From assembly GCA_023393635.1 (NCBI GenBank), contig JAEWKT010000049.1, positions 1-27,937 of the forward strand: a stretch of 27,937 nt of DNA. The letters run 5' to 3'. The notes beneath the pieces are model-generated. The model was not told the origin of the DNA and ran no database searches. It saw only the letters and a list, made by a program, of their open reading frames with translations. Every line of letters starts with the position of its first letter. Positions within the stretch are counted from its first letter, which is position 1. The position numbers and the translations under genes were made by a program. Positions 1-7,588 of this stretch are shown piece after piece. The stretch is from Pseudomonadota bacterium. GTDB lineage: Bacteria; Pseudomonadota; Gammaproteobacteria; Pseudomonadales; Moraxellaceae.

Positions 1-462
1 CTGGCCCGCGCCTACAATACCGTAATCCCATCCTCCGGCAAGGTACTGACCGGTGGTGTGGACGCCCATGCGCTGGAGCGCCCAAAACGCTTCTTTGGTG
101 CAGCACGTAATATCGAAGAAGGCGGCAGCCTCACCATTATTGCCACCGCCTTGATTGATACTGGCAGCAAAATGGACGAAGTGATTTTTGAGGAATTCAA
201 GGGAACAGGTAACCAGGAAATCAATCTGGATCGCCGTATTGCTGAAAAACGCGTCTTCCCGGCCATGAATATCAAGAAATCAGGCACCCGTCGTGAAGAG
301 CGCTTGATGGATGAGGACAATCTGCGTAAGGTCTGGATTCTGCGTAAGTTATTGCATCCAATGGATGAACTTGCTGCCATTGAATTCCTGCTGGACCGCA
401 TGAAAGACTCCAAAACCAATGATGAGTTTTTTGACCAGATGAAGCGTAAGTCCTCAACCTAA
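1..462 (+). CDS. rho: Transcription termination factor Rho, C-terminal part (5' end outside window)
   Basis: The open frame runs in from base 1 and ends at TAA 460-462, giving the last 153 residues of Rho, the hexameric RNA-dependent ATPase that terminates transcription. Visible family landmarks are the segment beginning LARAYNTV followed by SGKVLTGGVDA (R-loop/Q-loop region of the RecA-like motor), then LTIIATALIDTGSKMDEVI, the arginine-finger region EEFKGTGN, and the closing helical part with the RREERLM, VWILRKLLHPMD and LLDRMKDSKTN elements. All are close to textbook Rho. No break is seen. A strong hairpin terminator follows 15 nt after the stop codon. The identification is secure; only the N-terminal RNA-binding half is missing because the window begins inside the gene. 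Confidence 0.97.
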   Translation: MARAYNTVIPSSGKVLTGGVDAHALERPKRFFGAARNIEEGGSLTIIATALIDTGSKMDEVIFEEFKGTGNQEINLDRRIAEKRVFPAMNIKKSGTRREERLMDEDNLRKVWILRKLLHPMDELAAIEFLLDRMKDSKTNDEFFDQMKRKSST

Positions 463-476
463 GGATTGCTGCTTCC

Positions 477-513
477 AAAAGCACTTTAATGCTTGCGTTA
501 AAGTGCTTTTTTA
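477..513 (+). terminator. Rho-independent terminator after rho
   Basis: A 9-bp perfect stem, GCACTTTAA (481-489) with TTAAAGTGC (498-506), closes an 8-nt loop. It is flanked by AAAA before and a run of six T after, the standard intrinsic terminator form. It lies just downstream of the rho stop codon. Confidence 0.9.
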
Positions 514-554
514 TTGACCTCATTGCGCTGAAAGTATCAAGTTGACTTGTTCAT

Positions 555-588
555 TCATTTTTCAGGCAAATGCCTGATTGAAATGAAC
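555..588. repeat. Interrupted inverted repeat upstream of the GGDEF-like gene
   Basis: The core is TCAGGCA-AA-TGCCTGA (562-577), a 7-bp perfect inverted repeat. Outer arms TTCATTT and AAATGAA extend the symmetry. It has no T tract and lies about 55 nt upstream of the likely -10 box at 631, so it suits a protein-binding site better than a terminator. Function unknown. Confidence 0.4.
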
Positions 589-605
589 AGTGCTGATTTC
601 ACGTG

Positions 606-636
606 TTAACGCGCGATCCTCCTAACATGGTATGAT
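606..636 (+). promoter_or_regulatory. Possible extended -10 promoter for the GGDEF-like gene
   Basis: TATGAT (631-636) is preceded by TGG, making an extended -10 element. The only -35-like hexamer is TTAACG (606-611) at a 19-nt spacing, which is poor. The predicted start near 643 lies upstream of both candidate start codons (669 TTG, 714 ATG). The gene must be transcribed separately because the rho terminator intervenes. Confidence 0.45.
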
Positions 637-713
637 GCTTTTTCCAGAATTAATGGCATAAAACGCTATTGCCTAATTCGGGTTTATTCATTTATTCACA
701 TGATTCCACACGT

Positions 714-1730
714 ATGTCGCCTTTACTGTCATTGCACTCCCTACAGGAATTAAAACACAGCCGGCAATTCCAGGGCGTGCTACTGATAATACGCCTGTTA
801 CTGATTGCCACACTGGCCTGGCAGGTTTATAGCCAGCCCAATTTTTCTTCAGTATTTATTGACCAGAATATATACGCTGCTTTGGTAGCCTACGGCGTTT
901 TAGCCAGTGTTCATTATCTGGCCATGCTGTTTCGTCCCACCAGCGCCCTGATTTTCTATCTGGGAATTATAGTAGACTACTGTTTTGCCTTAAGCCTGCT
1001 GTTTTTGCTGCCCAATCAGGCCAGTATTATTCTGATAATGGCAATGACTTTTGTGATTGCTGCATTTAGTGACCTGAAAATTTCATTTTTAACAGCCATG
1101 AATGCCAGCTATCTGTTAGCTGCCATGATTGCAGGTTTTTTTTATAACACTTTAACCAATAGCCAGTTACAACCTGTTCATTTAATAGGTTGCAGTATTT
1201 TTGCCTTGGGCTATTTGCACTGTTATAAGCATCATTTACAAAGTAGTGCCCGTGATCTAAAAAGTGCATTAAACAGTGGCATTCTAGAAAAAAAACAACT
1301 GGTTGATGCTTTAACCTATCTCTATCCTTATCATCAGCGTAACCAGATTCCATTAAGTCTACTGATGATTCGGGTGAAAGCAGGCTCACGTTATCAAAAA
1401 GAAGCCATACGGCAATTATTTACCAATTATAAAAATCGCTTGCGCAAATGTGATGTACTGGTACAACTGGACCGGCATCATCTGGCTGTGCTGTTATGTG
1501 ATACCAGCGCGGCACAGACTGGCCATGTGGTTAAGGCATTGGGTTTAGTCAAAGATGAAATGCAAATACAGCAGCCAGAATTTGGTATTCAATATGGCGT
1601 TTGCCCTGTGCCACTTGAACAGGAAATTGCACTTGAAGATATTTTAATGCAAATGATGAATGCATTGAAGGCTGCAGAACATCAGAATGCCAGTCGGCTT
1701 ATCTTCATCAATGCAAAACAAAGTGATTAA
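714..1730 (+). CDS. Membrane protein with degenerate GGDEF-like cytoplasmic domain
   Basis: A 338-aa protein if read from ATG 714; an in-frame TTG at 669 would add 15 residues, and neither start has a clear ribosome binding site. About five hydrophobic segments fill the first half (first near IIRLLLIATLAW, last near GCSIFALGYLHCY). The second half is soluble and follows the spacing of a GGDEF domain: LTYLYPYHQRNQIPLSLLMIRV for the N-terminal part, then RLRKCDVLVQLDRHHLAVLLCDT where a cyclase reads D..aR.GGDEF.vll, and EHQNASRLIF where it reads AK..GrN. The signature itself is DRHHL, so a working diguanylate cyclase active site is not present. It may bind nucleotide or act as a structural or sensor module. 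Fold assignment is an inference from the pattern; membrane location is well supported. Confidence 0.75.
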   Translation: MSPLLSLHSLQELKHSRQFQGVLLIIRLLLIATLAWQVYSQPNFSSVFIDQNIYAALVAYGVLASVHYLAMLFRPTSALIFYLGIIVDYCFALSLLFLLPNQASIILIMAMTFVIAAFSDLKISFLTAMNASYLLAAMIAGFFYNTLTNSQLQPVHLIGCSIFALGYLHCYKHHLQSSARDLKSALNSGILEKKQLVDALTYLYPYHQRNQIPLSLLMIRVKAGSRYQKEAIRQLFTNYKNRLRKCDVLVQLDRHHLAVLLCDTSAAQTGHVVKALGLVKDEMQIQQPEFGIQYGVCPVPLEQEIALEDILMQMMNALKAAEHQNASRLIFINAKQSD

Positions 1731-1870
1731 TTTTAATAAAAATAATCAAAAAGGGAGTAGTTTTTTCCAAAAACCAGTGCTAGGATTGCTGCACCATTTA
1801 ATCTGACCCTTGCGCTGTGTCCTCACCGTAAGGCAACGGATAGCAATAAGCAAGAAACAGATTAATTTGT

Positions 1871-1884
1871 GGTTTTCGAAAACC
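1871..1884. promoter_or_regulatory. Perfect 14-bp palindrome upstream of the Ala-rich lipoprotein
   Basis: GGTTTTCGAAAACC is a perfect palindrome ending 25 nt before the lipoprotein start codon. It could be an operator or a small hairpin in the 5' leader. No T run follows, so it is not a terminator. No convincing -35/-10 pair was found in 1731-1909. Confidence 0.35.
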
Positions 1885-1909
1885 TTATTTCTTTTGTGAG
1901 AGTGATGCC

Positions 1910-2245
1910 ATGCAAATCAAAAAAATCGCAATCGCTGCTGCTATTGCTGCTTCTTTAGCTTTCGTTGGTTGTTCAAAAAAAGCTGACGAACACGCTGCTG
2001 AAGCCCAAGACTCTGCTGCTCAAGCTTCTGCTGCTGCTGCTGACGCTGCTGCTGCTGCTACCGACGCTGCACAAGCAACTACTGCTGACGCGACTGCTGA
2101 TGCTACCAACGCTGCTGCTGATGCTGCTAACAACGCTGCTGATGCTGCTGAAGACGCTGCTGATTCTGCTGAAAACAGTGCTGACGCTGCTGCTACTAAC
2201 ACTGACACCACTACAACTACTACTACAGCTCCTGCTGCTCAGTAA
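1910..2245 (+). CDS. Alanine-rich outer-membrane-type lipoprotein
   Basis: 111 aa. The N-terminus is a lipoprotein signal: MQIKKIAIAAAIAASLAFVGC, with a lipobox-like FVG-C and Cys21 as the predicted lipidated residue. Ser-Lys-Lys follows, with no Asp at +2, so outer-membrane sorting is expected. The mature part is very low complexity, built from AADAA, AATDAAQ and NAADAAE-like units and a Thr run (TTTTTTT) near the end; 49 of 111 residues are Ala. It should form a long amphipathic helix or coiled coil, reminiscent of Lpp-type and other small Ala-rich lipoproteins, but I see no specific family motif. Alanine is encoded almost entirely by GCT. Translation is probably driven by the GAGAG-type site shortly before ATG. 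A perfect terminator follows, so it is monocistronic. Confidence 0.85.
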   Translation: MQIKKIAIAAAIAASLAFVGCSKKADEHAAEAQDSAAQASAAAADAAAAATDAAQATTADATADATNAAADAANNAADAAEDAADSAENSADAAATNTDTTTTTTTAPAAQ

Positions 2246-2260
2246 TAGTTTAAGTGTGTT

Positions 2261-2290
2261 AAAAAAGAGAGCTTTTAGCTCTCTTTTTTA
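2261..2290 (+). terminator. Rho-independent terminator after the lipoprotein gene
   Basis: AAAAAAGAGAGCT (2261-2273) pairs perfectly with AGCTCTCTTTTTT (2277-2289) around a 3-nt loop. It is followed by a T-rich end and lies 15 nt after the lipoprotein stop. The A-rich 5' arm could let it act in both directions. Confidence 0.9.
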
Positions 2291-2405
2291 TTGTCTCAAT
2301 ATTTTATACATTAAAGCACTGATTGAAATTTGTGACATAGGCTGGCTGCGTTTAAGCAATATTAAATAGACGCACGCTTAATATAGCCTGCAATCATAAT
2401 AAGCA

Positions 2406-2437
2406 ATAAAAAAAGCAGCACTACGGCCACTTTTTAT
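2406..2437 (-). terminator. Probable terminator of the pheST-ihfA transcript
   Basis: Read on the minus strand, AGTGGC pairs with GCTGCT across a 6-nt loop, using two G-U pairs. The stem is extended by A5/T5 and followed by a run of seven T. It lies about 40 nt beyond the ihfA stop codon. The wobble pairs make it weaker than the other terminators here. Confidence 0.6.
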
Positions 2438-2476
2438 AGATTGGTTTAACGCGTAACACAGCATTTAAGCCAGTCA

Positions 2477-2776
2477 TTATTCATCATACTGCTCTTGTTC
2501 CACGCGTTGGCGAAACTTTTGCCCTGCCCTAAAGGTGACCACACGACGCGCAGTAATTGGAATTTCTTCACCTGTTTTTGGATTACGGCCTGGACGTTGG
2601 CGTTTATCACGCAACTCAAAGTTGCCAAAACCTGAAAGCTTAACCTGATCACCTGCAATTAATGCCTGACTGATTTCTTCAAAAAATAGCTCTACCAATT
2701 GTTTGGCTTCGCGGCGGTTAAGCCCTGTTTTTTCGCTCAAATGATCGGCCATTTCGGCTTTTGTTAGTGCAGTCAT
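2477..2776 (-). CDS. ihfA: Integration host factor subunit alpha
   Basis: 99 aa, the usual length. IHF-alpha pairs with IHF-beta to bend DNA sharply in recombination, replication and transcription control. Family features are the opening MTALTKAEMADHL, the dimerisation helices ending in VELFFEEI, the KLSGFGNFELR strand, and the DNA-intercalating beta-arm with RPGRNPKTGEEIPI followed by ARRVVTFRAGQK. The Asn-Pro-Lys-Thr-Gly tip carries the proline that wedges into the minor groove. The start codon overlaps the pheT stop by 4 nt (ATGA), the classical pheT-ihfA coupling of gamma-proteobacteria, so the two are co-translated. Confidence 0.96.
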   Translation of the reverse strand: MTALTKAEMADHLSEKTGLNRREAKQLVELFFEEISQALIAGDQVKLSGFGNFELRDKRQRPGRNPKTGEEIPITARRVVTFRAGQKFRQRVEQEQYDE

Positions 2777-5166
2777 GATGCCCTCAAAGTCGCCTTATAT
2801 GTATTCTGCAATGCATCAATAATGCGCTGCATACCTTCTTTCACTTCAGTATCCTCAAGTGTACGATCAGGATGTTGCCATAACAGTCCAAACGCCAATG
2901 AACGTTGGCCTGTTTCAATACCCTGACCTGTGTACACATCAAACAGCCAGCTTTGCATTAAGTGCTCACCTGCAGCCGCTTGAATCGTATACTGAATTTC
3001 ATTAACTGCTATATTAGCATTGATTAAAATAGCTATATCACGCCTAACTGAGGGGAAACGTGATAATTCTGTAAAATTAGATACATAAGGTTGCAATAGG
3101 ACATCTAAATCCAGCTCACACACCCAGGTTTTACCTAAATCCAGGTCTTGCTCTAGCGAGGGATGCAAACGACCCAAATAACCAATCACTTGATCATTGA
3201 CCACAATGCCCGCACTTTGCCCAGGATGCAACCAGGCATGCTGACAACGCTCAAAGCGAGCGTTGAGGCGCGCTGCCATTAAAATACGCTCAATTTCGCC
3301 TTTAAGATCATAAAAATCCATTGGCTGAGTTTTGGCATGCCATTGTTCGGGTAATGCAATGCCAGTGGCAATCATGGCCAACGTAGGAATTTGTTTTAAA
3401 TCACTGATGCATTGTGCAGTCGCATAATCAAAACGCAAGCCTGTTTCAAATAAGCGCACACGGCTTTGCTGGCGATTCAGATTGTATTGCACTGATGGGA
3501 TTAAACTCGATAACAGTGTGCTGCGCATCACGCCCAATTCACTAGAAATTGGATTGGCCAGACTCAGCAGTTTTATATCAGGGTTTAATTGTTTTTCCAG
3601 TTTTTCATCACTAAAGCTAAAGCTAATGGCTTCTTGATAATCAAGACTCACCAGCGTTTGACGCAACTGTTGAATGCTCAAACGATCTTGTGCAGGCTTT
3701 AACATGACATCAAGCACAGGCATTTTGGTGGGGATATTATCGTAGCCGTAAATACGTGCCACTTCTTCAATCAAATCTTCTTTAATAGCAATATCAAAGC
3801 GATAAGAGGGCGGCACCACTTGCCACTGCTGTGCATTACCGCTCACTTGCATGCCCAGATCGTTTAGCGTTTGTTCCACAAAATCTGCGGCAACTTCATA
3901 ACCCAACAATTGGGTCACTTCTGGCAGGCTTAAGCGAATTGACGCACGTTTCGGTAGCACATCGGTTTGCTCAACCAGTATCACCTCTCCTGCTTGTCCA
4001 CCTGCCAGCTCGATAATCAACTGGGTAGCACGCTCAAGCGCAGGCACCGCCAATTCAAAATCCACACCACGTTCATAACGCTGTGATGCATCAGTGTGCA
4101 TCCCATAACGGCGGGCGCGACCTGCAATGGCCAATGGATCAAAGAAAGCGCTTTCCAGGAAAATATCGGTGGTGGTATTGGTAACACTACTATGTAGGCC
4201 CCCCATAATACCTGCCATTGCCAAGGCTTGGCTGTCATCACTGATCACCATGACATCATCAGACAACTCAATTTCCAGCTCATTCAATAAGGTGATTTTT
4301 TCTTGTGGATGCGCTTGGCGCACTTGAATATCACCGTTTATTTTATTGAGGTCAAAAGCATGTAAGGGCTGGCCTTGCTCTAATAAGACGTAGTTGGTGA
4401 TGTCCACCAACACACTGTGCACACGTATTCCTGAGCGCGTTAAGGCATCCACCATCCATTGTGGCGTTGCCGCTTGTGGATTAATCCCCTGAATAACACG
4501 GCCTGCATAGCGTGGGCAGCCTGCACTATGGAGTACTATCTGTTTTTTGGCAGTAATACTGGCACTTACGGGCTGAATATCAACTGCTTTAACAGCAAGT
4601 TGGTTAATGACACCCAGTTCACGTGCAATGCCTTTAATGCTAAAACAGTCACCACGGTTTGGTGTAATACTAATTTCGATCACGCGATCATCAAGGGTTA
4701 GATAGTCGCGAATATCCATCCCAATTGGCGCATCTTGTGACAGTACCAGCAAACCATCTACTGCGTCTTCAAGATCAATTTCAGAGGCACCACATAACAT
4801 GCCGTTGGATTCTACGCCACGCAGCTTGCCTTTTTTAATTTTAAACTCTTTCCCACTAGCATCAGCTGGCAACACAGCACCAACTGTTGCCACAGGTACT
4901 TTTAAACCTACAGCAACGTTGGGGGCACCACAAACAATCTGTAATGGCTCATCACTGCCAATATTTACCGTGGTAACACGCAAGCGATCTGCATCAGGAT
5001 GTTGCTCAACCGTCAAGACTTCACCGACCACTACACCCGTAAAAGCCTTAGCCACAGTGCTGCTATCATCCACTTCCAAGCCTGCCATGGTCAGCTGATG
5101 GGCCAGCGCATCGCTATCCACCGCAGGGTTCACCCATTGACGCAACCAGTTTTCACTAATTTTCAT
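2773..5166 (-). CDS. pheT: Phenylalanine-tRNA ligase beta subunit
   Basis: About 797 aa from the ATG at 5166, giving MKISENWLRQWVNPAVDSD, the conserved N-terminus. A GTG two codons upstream (5172) is in frame, but AGGA at 5177-5180 and family alignment favour the ATG. The subunit forms the alpha2beta2 enzyme that charges tRNA-Phe in the cytoplasm. Domains in order are an EMAP-like tRNA-binding region (about 40-150, with GVVVGEVLTVEQHPDADRL and IVCGAPNV), the B3/B4 editing region, the B5 domain, the catalytic-like core with a PTKMPVLDVMLKP segment, and the C-terminal anticodon-binding ferredoxin fold (FPSVRRDIAILI onward). It overlaps ihfA by 4 nt. The gap from pheS (187 nt) is much longer than in most relatives. 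Confidence 0.96.
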   Translation of the reverse strand: MKISENWLRQWVNPAVDSDALAHQLTMAGLEVDDSSTVAKAFTGVVVGEVLTVEQHPDADRLRVTTVNIGSDEPLQIVCGAPNVAVGLKVPVATVGAVLPADASGKEFKIKKGKLRGVESNGMLCGASEIDLEDAVDGLLVLSQDAPIGMDIRDYLTLDDRVIEISITPNRGDCFSIKGIARELGVINQLAVKAVDIQPVSASITAKKQIVLHSAGCPRYAGRVIQGINPQAATPQWMVDALTRSGIRVHSVLVDITNYVLLEQGQPLHAFDLNKINGDIQVRQAHPQEKITLLNELEIELSDDVMVISDDSQALAMAGIMGGLHSSVTNTTTDIFLESAFFDPLAIAGRARRYGMHTDASQRYERGVDFELAVPALERATQLIIELAGGQAGEVILVEQTDVLPKRASIRLSLPEVTQLLGYEVAADFVEQTLNDLGMQVSGNAQQWQVVPPSYRFDIAIKEDLIEEVARIYGYDNIPTKMPVLDVMLKPAQDRLSIQQLRQTLVSLDYQEAISFSFSDEKLEKQLNPDIKLLSLANPISSELGVMRSTLLSSLIPSVQYNLNRQQSRVRLFETGLRFDYATAQCISDLKQIPTLAMIATGIALPEQWHAKTQPMDFYDLKGEIERILMAARLNARFERCQHAWLHPGQSAGIVVNDQVIGYLGRLHPSLEQDLDLGKTWVCELDLDVLLQPYVSNFTELSRFPSVRRDIAILINANIAVNEIQYTIQAAAGEHLMQSWLFDVYTGQGIETGQRSLAFGLLWQHPDRTLEDTEVKEGMQRIIDALQNTYKATLRAS

Positions 5167-5214
5167 AACCACAATTTCCTAAATTCTTTTTCAAATAACG
5201 CAATATCTTTTGGA

Positions 5215-5341
5215 GGGTCGGAGGTCTTAAAAAACCTTAGCGGGCAGTCATTGCAAGGCAAAAACAAATGAGAAAGCGCAGTTTATGCAATATAAATGAA
5301 CATTCCGATTGCGTTTTTAACAATGCAAGGGCAACCGCTAG
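5215..5341. repeat. Candidate dispersed intergenic repeat in the pheS-pheT gap
   Basis: The pheS-pheT spacer is 187 nt and non-coding. It holds two related blocks, ATTGCAAGGCAA (5250-5261) and AATGCAAGGGCAA (5322-5334), with AT-rich sequence between them and ending in GGGCAACCGCTAG. The sequence resembles multi-copy intergenic repeats that I recall from Acinetobacter genomes, but this cannot be confirmed from one copy. No terminator or promoter is obvious in it. Confidence 0.35.
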
Positions 5342-5353
5342 TTTTAAAAACTC

Positions 5354-6349
5354 CTAAGCGAACTGGCTTAAAAAACGAATATCATTTTGGAAGAACAGGC
5401 GTAAATCTTTTACGTCATAGCGCAACATGGCAAAACGCTCAACGCCTAGGCCAAAAGCAAAGCCTTTATATTCATCAGGATTAATGCCACAGCTCTTTAA
5501 TACGTTTGGATGCACCATGCCGCAGCCCATCACCTCTAACCAGCGGCCACGCTCATCCATAATGTCCACCTCTGCACTGGGTTCGGTAAACGGAAAATAT
5601 GACGGACGAAAACGCACTTGTAGCTCTTTTTCAAAAAACTCATTGAGCAAATTAATAATCAAGCCTTTTAGCTCAGCAAAACTGGTGTCTTTGGTAATCA
5701 CCAAACCTTCAATTTGATGAAACATGGGCGAATGGGTTTGATCGGAATCACAGCGATAGACACGACCTGGGCAAATAATACGGATTGGCAGGTCTTGTGT
5801 TTCCATAGTCCGAATTTGCACCGAACTGGTGTGCGTGCGCAGCAAATGATGCGCATCAAAATAAAAAGTGTCATGCATGGCGCGCGCAGGATGGTGACTT
5901 GGAATATTTAAGGCTTCAAAGTTATGATAGTCATCTTCTACTTCTGGCCCGCGCTCTACCACAAATCCAGCACGGGTAAAAAAGTTGCCAATACGCTCTT
6001 GTACCTGAGTGACTGGATGAATACTACCAACAGATAGCCCACGGCCTGGCAAACTGATATCAATAGTTTCACTGGCCAATTTGGCATTTAACGCCGCTTG
6101 CTGTAATTCAGCTTGCTTGCTATTTAATGCGCCCTGAATGGCTTCACGCACCGCATGAATTGCTGCGCCCTGCTGTTTTTTTTGTTCAGGATCAAGCTTG
6201 CCTAAGCCTTTGGAAAACTCTGCCAACTGGCTTTTTTTGCCTGTAAATTGAACACGTGCTTGATCAAGGCTGTTTAAGTCTTGTGCCGCAGCAATGGCAG
6301 CCAATGCATCGTTTTTCAGGTTGTCCAGTGACATGCTTTCTGGTGACAT
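5354..6349 (-). CDS. pheS: Phenylalanine-tRNA ligase alpha subunit
   Basis: 331 aa from ATG 6349. An internal ATG at 6334 (MSLDNLKND) gives 326 aa and matches the usual family start better; AGAGAA before 6349 is a modest ribosome site, so the start is open. This is the catalytic subunit of the alpha2beta2 synthetase. The N-terminal coiled coil spans roughly residues 10-95. Then come the class II core elements: motif 1 around HPVTQVQERIGNFF and GPEVEDDYHNFEALN, the HPARAMHDTFYF block, motif 2 with VYRCDSDQTHSPMFHQIEG, the FRPSYFPFTEPSAEVD substrate loop, and motif 3 with GFAFGLGVERFAMLRY. Intact and highly conserved. Confidence 0.96.
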   Translation of the reverse strand: MSPESMSLDNLKNDALAAIAAAQDLNSLDQARVQFTGKKSQLAEFSKGLGKLDPEQKKQQGAAIHAVREAIQGALNSKQAELQQAALNAKLASETIDISLPGRGLSVGSIHPVTQVQERIGNFFTRAGFVVERGPEVEDDYHNFEALNIPSHHPARAMHDTFYFDAHHLLRTHTSSVQIRTMETQDLPIRIICPGRVYRCDSDQTHSPMFHQIEGLVITKDTSFAELKGLIINLLNEFFEKELQVRFRPSYFPFTEPSAEVDIMDERGRWLEVMGCGMVHPNVLKSCGINPDEYKGFAFGLGVERFAMLRYDVKDLRLFFQNDIRFLSQFA

Positions 6350-6382
6350 GGGTGTTCTCTGAATAAAAATTAATAATAAAAA

Positions 6383-6400
6383 TAAGTAAGCACTTACTTA
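6383..6400. promoter_or_regulatory. 18-nt inverted repeat just upstream of pheS
   Basis: TAAGTAAG-CA-CTTACTTA has perfect 8-nt arms with a 2-nt centre and ends 33 nt before the pheS start at 6349. The loop is too short for an efficient hairpin, so a protein operator (TetR-like spacing) is the simplest reading. The rest of 6350-6565 shows no clear Phe-rich leader peptide, T-box or attenuator. Confidence 0.4.
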
Positions 6401-6565
6401 AGTTAGCCATGGATTTTAACAGTTTTTTAAGCCAGATAGTGACGGCTTTGAAATGAAGGTAACAGTTATTGCAAAGATTATTAACCAGGTTAATGCTCTA
6501 GCTTTAAACCTGTTGATTTAAATCCACTGTTGCCTCGAAAAGTAACACTTTAGAAACGTGGCATC

Positions 6566-6778
6566 TTACACGCGTGACAATGTTGATTCACTCAGTTCCT
6601 GCTCTATTTTGGCAGCTTCATTTTCAATGTGAACCGTAGTTTTTACAACCGAAGGGTTTTTAATAGATGGCTCAATCAATACGGGATCAATATTGCTACG
6701 CTGATTGACTGAATCTTTATATTTTAAGTGACGCGCTGCCTGCTCACGAAAGCCGCCGCGTTTAATAATTTTTATCAT
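6566..6778 (-). CDS. Small protein of unknown function between rplT and pheS
   Basis: 70 aa, beginning MIKIIKRGGFREQAARHLK. I do not recognise a family. The N-terminal third is very basic, and the rest is polar and more acidic (IENEAAKIEQELSES), with no membrane segment or Cys pair. Support for it being real is a good ribosome binding site (GAGGT about 6 nt before the ATG) and its placement after the rplT terminator in an otherwise tightly packed region. It sits where enterobacteria carry the pheM leader peptide but is far longer and not Phe-rich, so it is not that leader. It is probably transcribed toward pheS. Confidence 0.6.
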   Translation of the reverse strand: MIKIIKRGGFREQAARHLKYKDSVNQRSNIDPVLIEPSIKNPSVVKTTVHIENEAAKIEQELSESTLSRV

Positions 6779-6824
6779 GTTGACCTCGCTAAAAATATTT
6801 GAAGCAACAAATCAATAAATACTT

Positions 6825-6866
6825 AATAAAAAAACCGCCCTCACGCATGAGAAGCGGTTTTTTATG
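6825..6866 (-). terminator. Rho-independent terminator of rpmI-rplT
   Basis: On the minus strand, AAAACCGC pairs with GCGGTTTT (arms 6831-6838 and 6854-6861). The inner part adds CTCA-TGCG-TGAG, and a run of T follows. It lies about 25-60 nt after the rplT stop and separates rplT from the small ORF and pheST. Confidence 0.88.
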
Positions 6867-6890
6867 CTCTATCACAACGCAGAACCAGAC

Positions 6891-7250
6891 TTAAGCAGCC
6901 AGATTCTGTTTTGCTAAAGATGCGATTGCAGCAAATGCAACGCTATCATGCATAGCAATATCAGCTAAAACACGACGGTCGATTGTCACTTGAGCTTTTT
7001 TCAAGCCAGCGATTAAACGGCTGTATGACAAACCATTTAAACGTGCACCAGCATTAATACGTGCAATCCACAAGGCGCGGAATTGACGTTTTTTCTGGCG
7101 ACGGTCACGGTAAGCATATTGACCCGCTTTAATAACCGCTTGGAACGCTACGCGGTAAACACGCGAACGCGCACCGTAGTAGCCTTTAGCACGAGCAAGA
7201 ATTTTTTTATGACGACGATGCGCCTGTACACCACGTTTTACACGAGCCAT
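6891..7250 (-). CDS. rplT: 50S ribosomal protein L20
   Basis: 119 aa, typical length. L20 binds 23S rRNA early in 50S assembly and represses its own operon in many bacteria. The N-terminus is the basic extended tail MARVKRGVQAHRRHKKILARAKGYYGARSR. The globular part contains the conserved AYRDRRQKKRQFRALWIARINAGAR and the LNGLSYSRLIAGLKKA block. It lies 11 nt after rpmI and is co-transcribed with it, then followed by a strong terminator. No defects seen. Confidence 0.97.
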   Translation of the reverse strand: MARVKRGVQAHRRHKKILARAKGYYGARSRVYRVAFQAVIKAGQYAYRDRRQKKRQFRALWIARINAGARLNGLSYSRLIAGLKKAQVTIDRRVLADIAMHDSVAFAAIASLAKQNLAA

Positions 7251-7261
7251 TTATTATCTCC

Positions 7262-7459
7262 TTAGATGTATGGGCACATACGACGAACTGAGGCAACGTC
7301 ACTGACGTGAACCATTACACAGCCGCGCAATTGACGAATACGTTTAGGAGATTTTTTGGTCAAAATGTGACGTTTGAATGCTTGCTTACGCTTAAAGCCG
7401 TTTGCAGTCGCTTTGAAGCGTTTTGCTGCACCACGACGGGTTTTCATCTTAACTTTCAT
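7262..7459 (-). CDS. rpmI: 50S ribosomal protein L35
   Basis: 65 aa from the ATG at 7459 (MKVKMKTRRGAAKRFK), preceded by an AGAGGC ribosome site. The open frame extends upstream to 7555, but that part is unlike L35 and is leader sequence. Family features are the basic KTRRGAAKRFKATANG start, KRKQAFKRHILTKKSPKRIRQLRG, and the C-terminal VRRMCPYI. It is the first gene of an rpmI-rplT unit. The translation factor gene infC, normally immediately upstream in gamma-proteobacteria, is absent: the next gene is a divergent MFS transporter. Confidence 0.95.
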   Translation of the reverse strand: MKVKMKTRRGAAKRFKATANGFKRKQAFKRHILTKKSPKRIRQLRGCVMVHVSDVASVRRMCPYI

Positions 7460-7588
7460 GATTGCCTCTTTGAACACCTGTTCAGCGCGTTGCACCATTA
7501 CAGACGGCTTGCAGGTAGGGGGTGCGTAGTTTAATCGATATTTGATTAAAAACAAAGCACTTGTTGCATCAAGCCTTTATTTTAATTT

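Noticed and set aside
2020..2211. Ala/Ser-rich open frame on the minus strand
   Set aside because: It is antisense to the same trinucleotide repeats, so it is open only because of low complexity.
1965..2369. Leucine-rich open frame overlapping the Ala-rich lipoprotein
   Set aside because: It is the +1 reading of the GCT repeats (CTG/TTG runs) and has no ribosome site. The lipoprotein frame has a proper signal peptide and a terminator at its end.
5338..5350. AGTTTTAAAAACT as a terminator before pheS is complete
   Set aside because: The short A/T-only palindrome has no GC stem and lies in AT-rich spacer.
6350..6565. Phe-rich leader peptide/attenuator or T-box controlling pheST
   Set aside because: No short Phe-rich ORF, no T-box motif and no convincing terminator/antiterminator pair are visible in the gap.
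7460..7555. N-terminal extension of L35
   Set aside because: The frame is open, but the sequence is unlike L35 and the AGAGGC ribosome site directly precedes the internal ATG at 7459.
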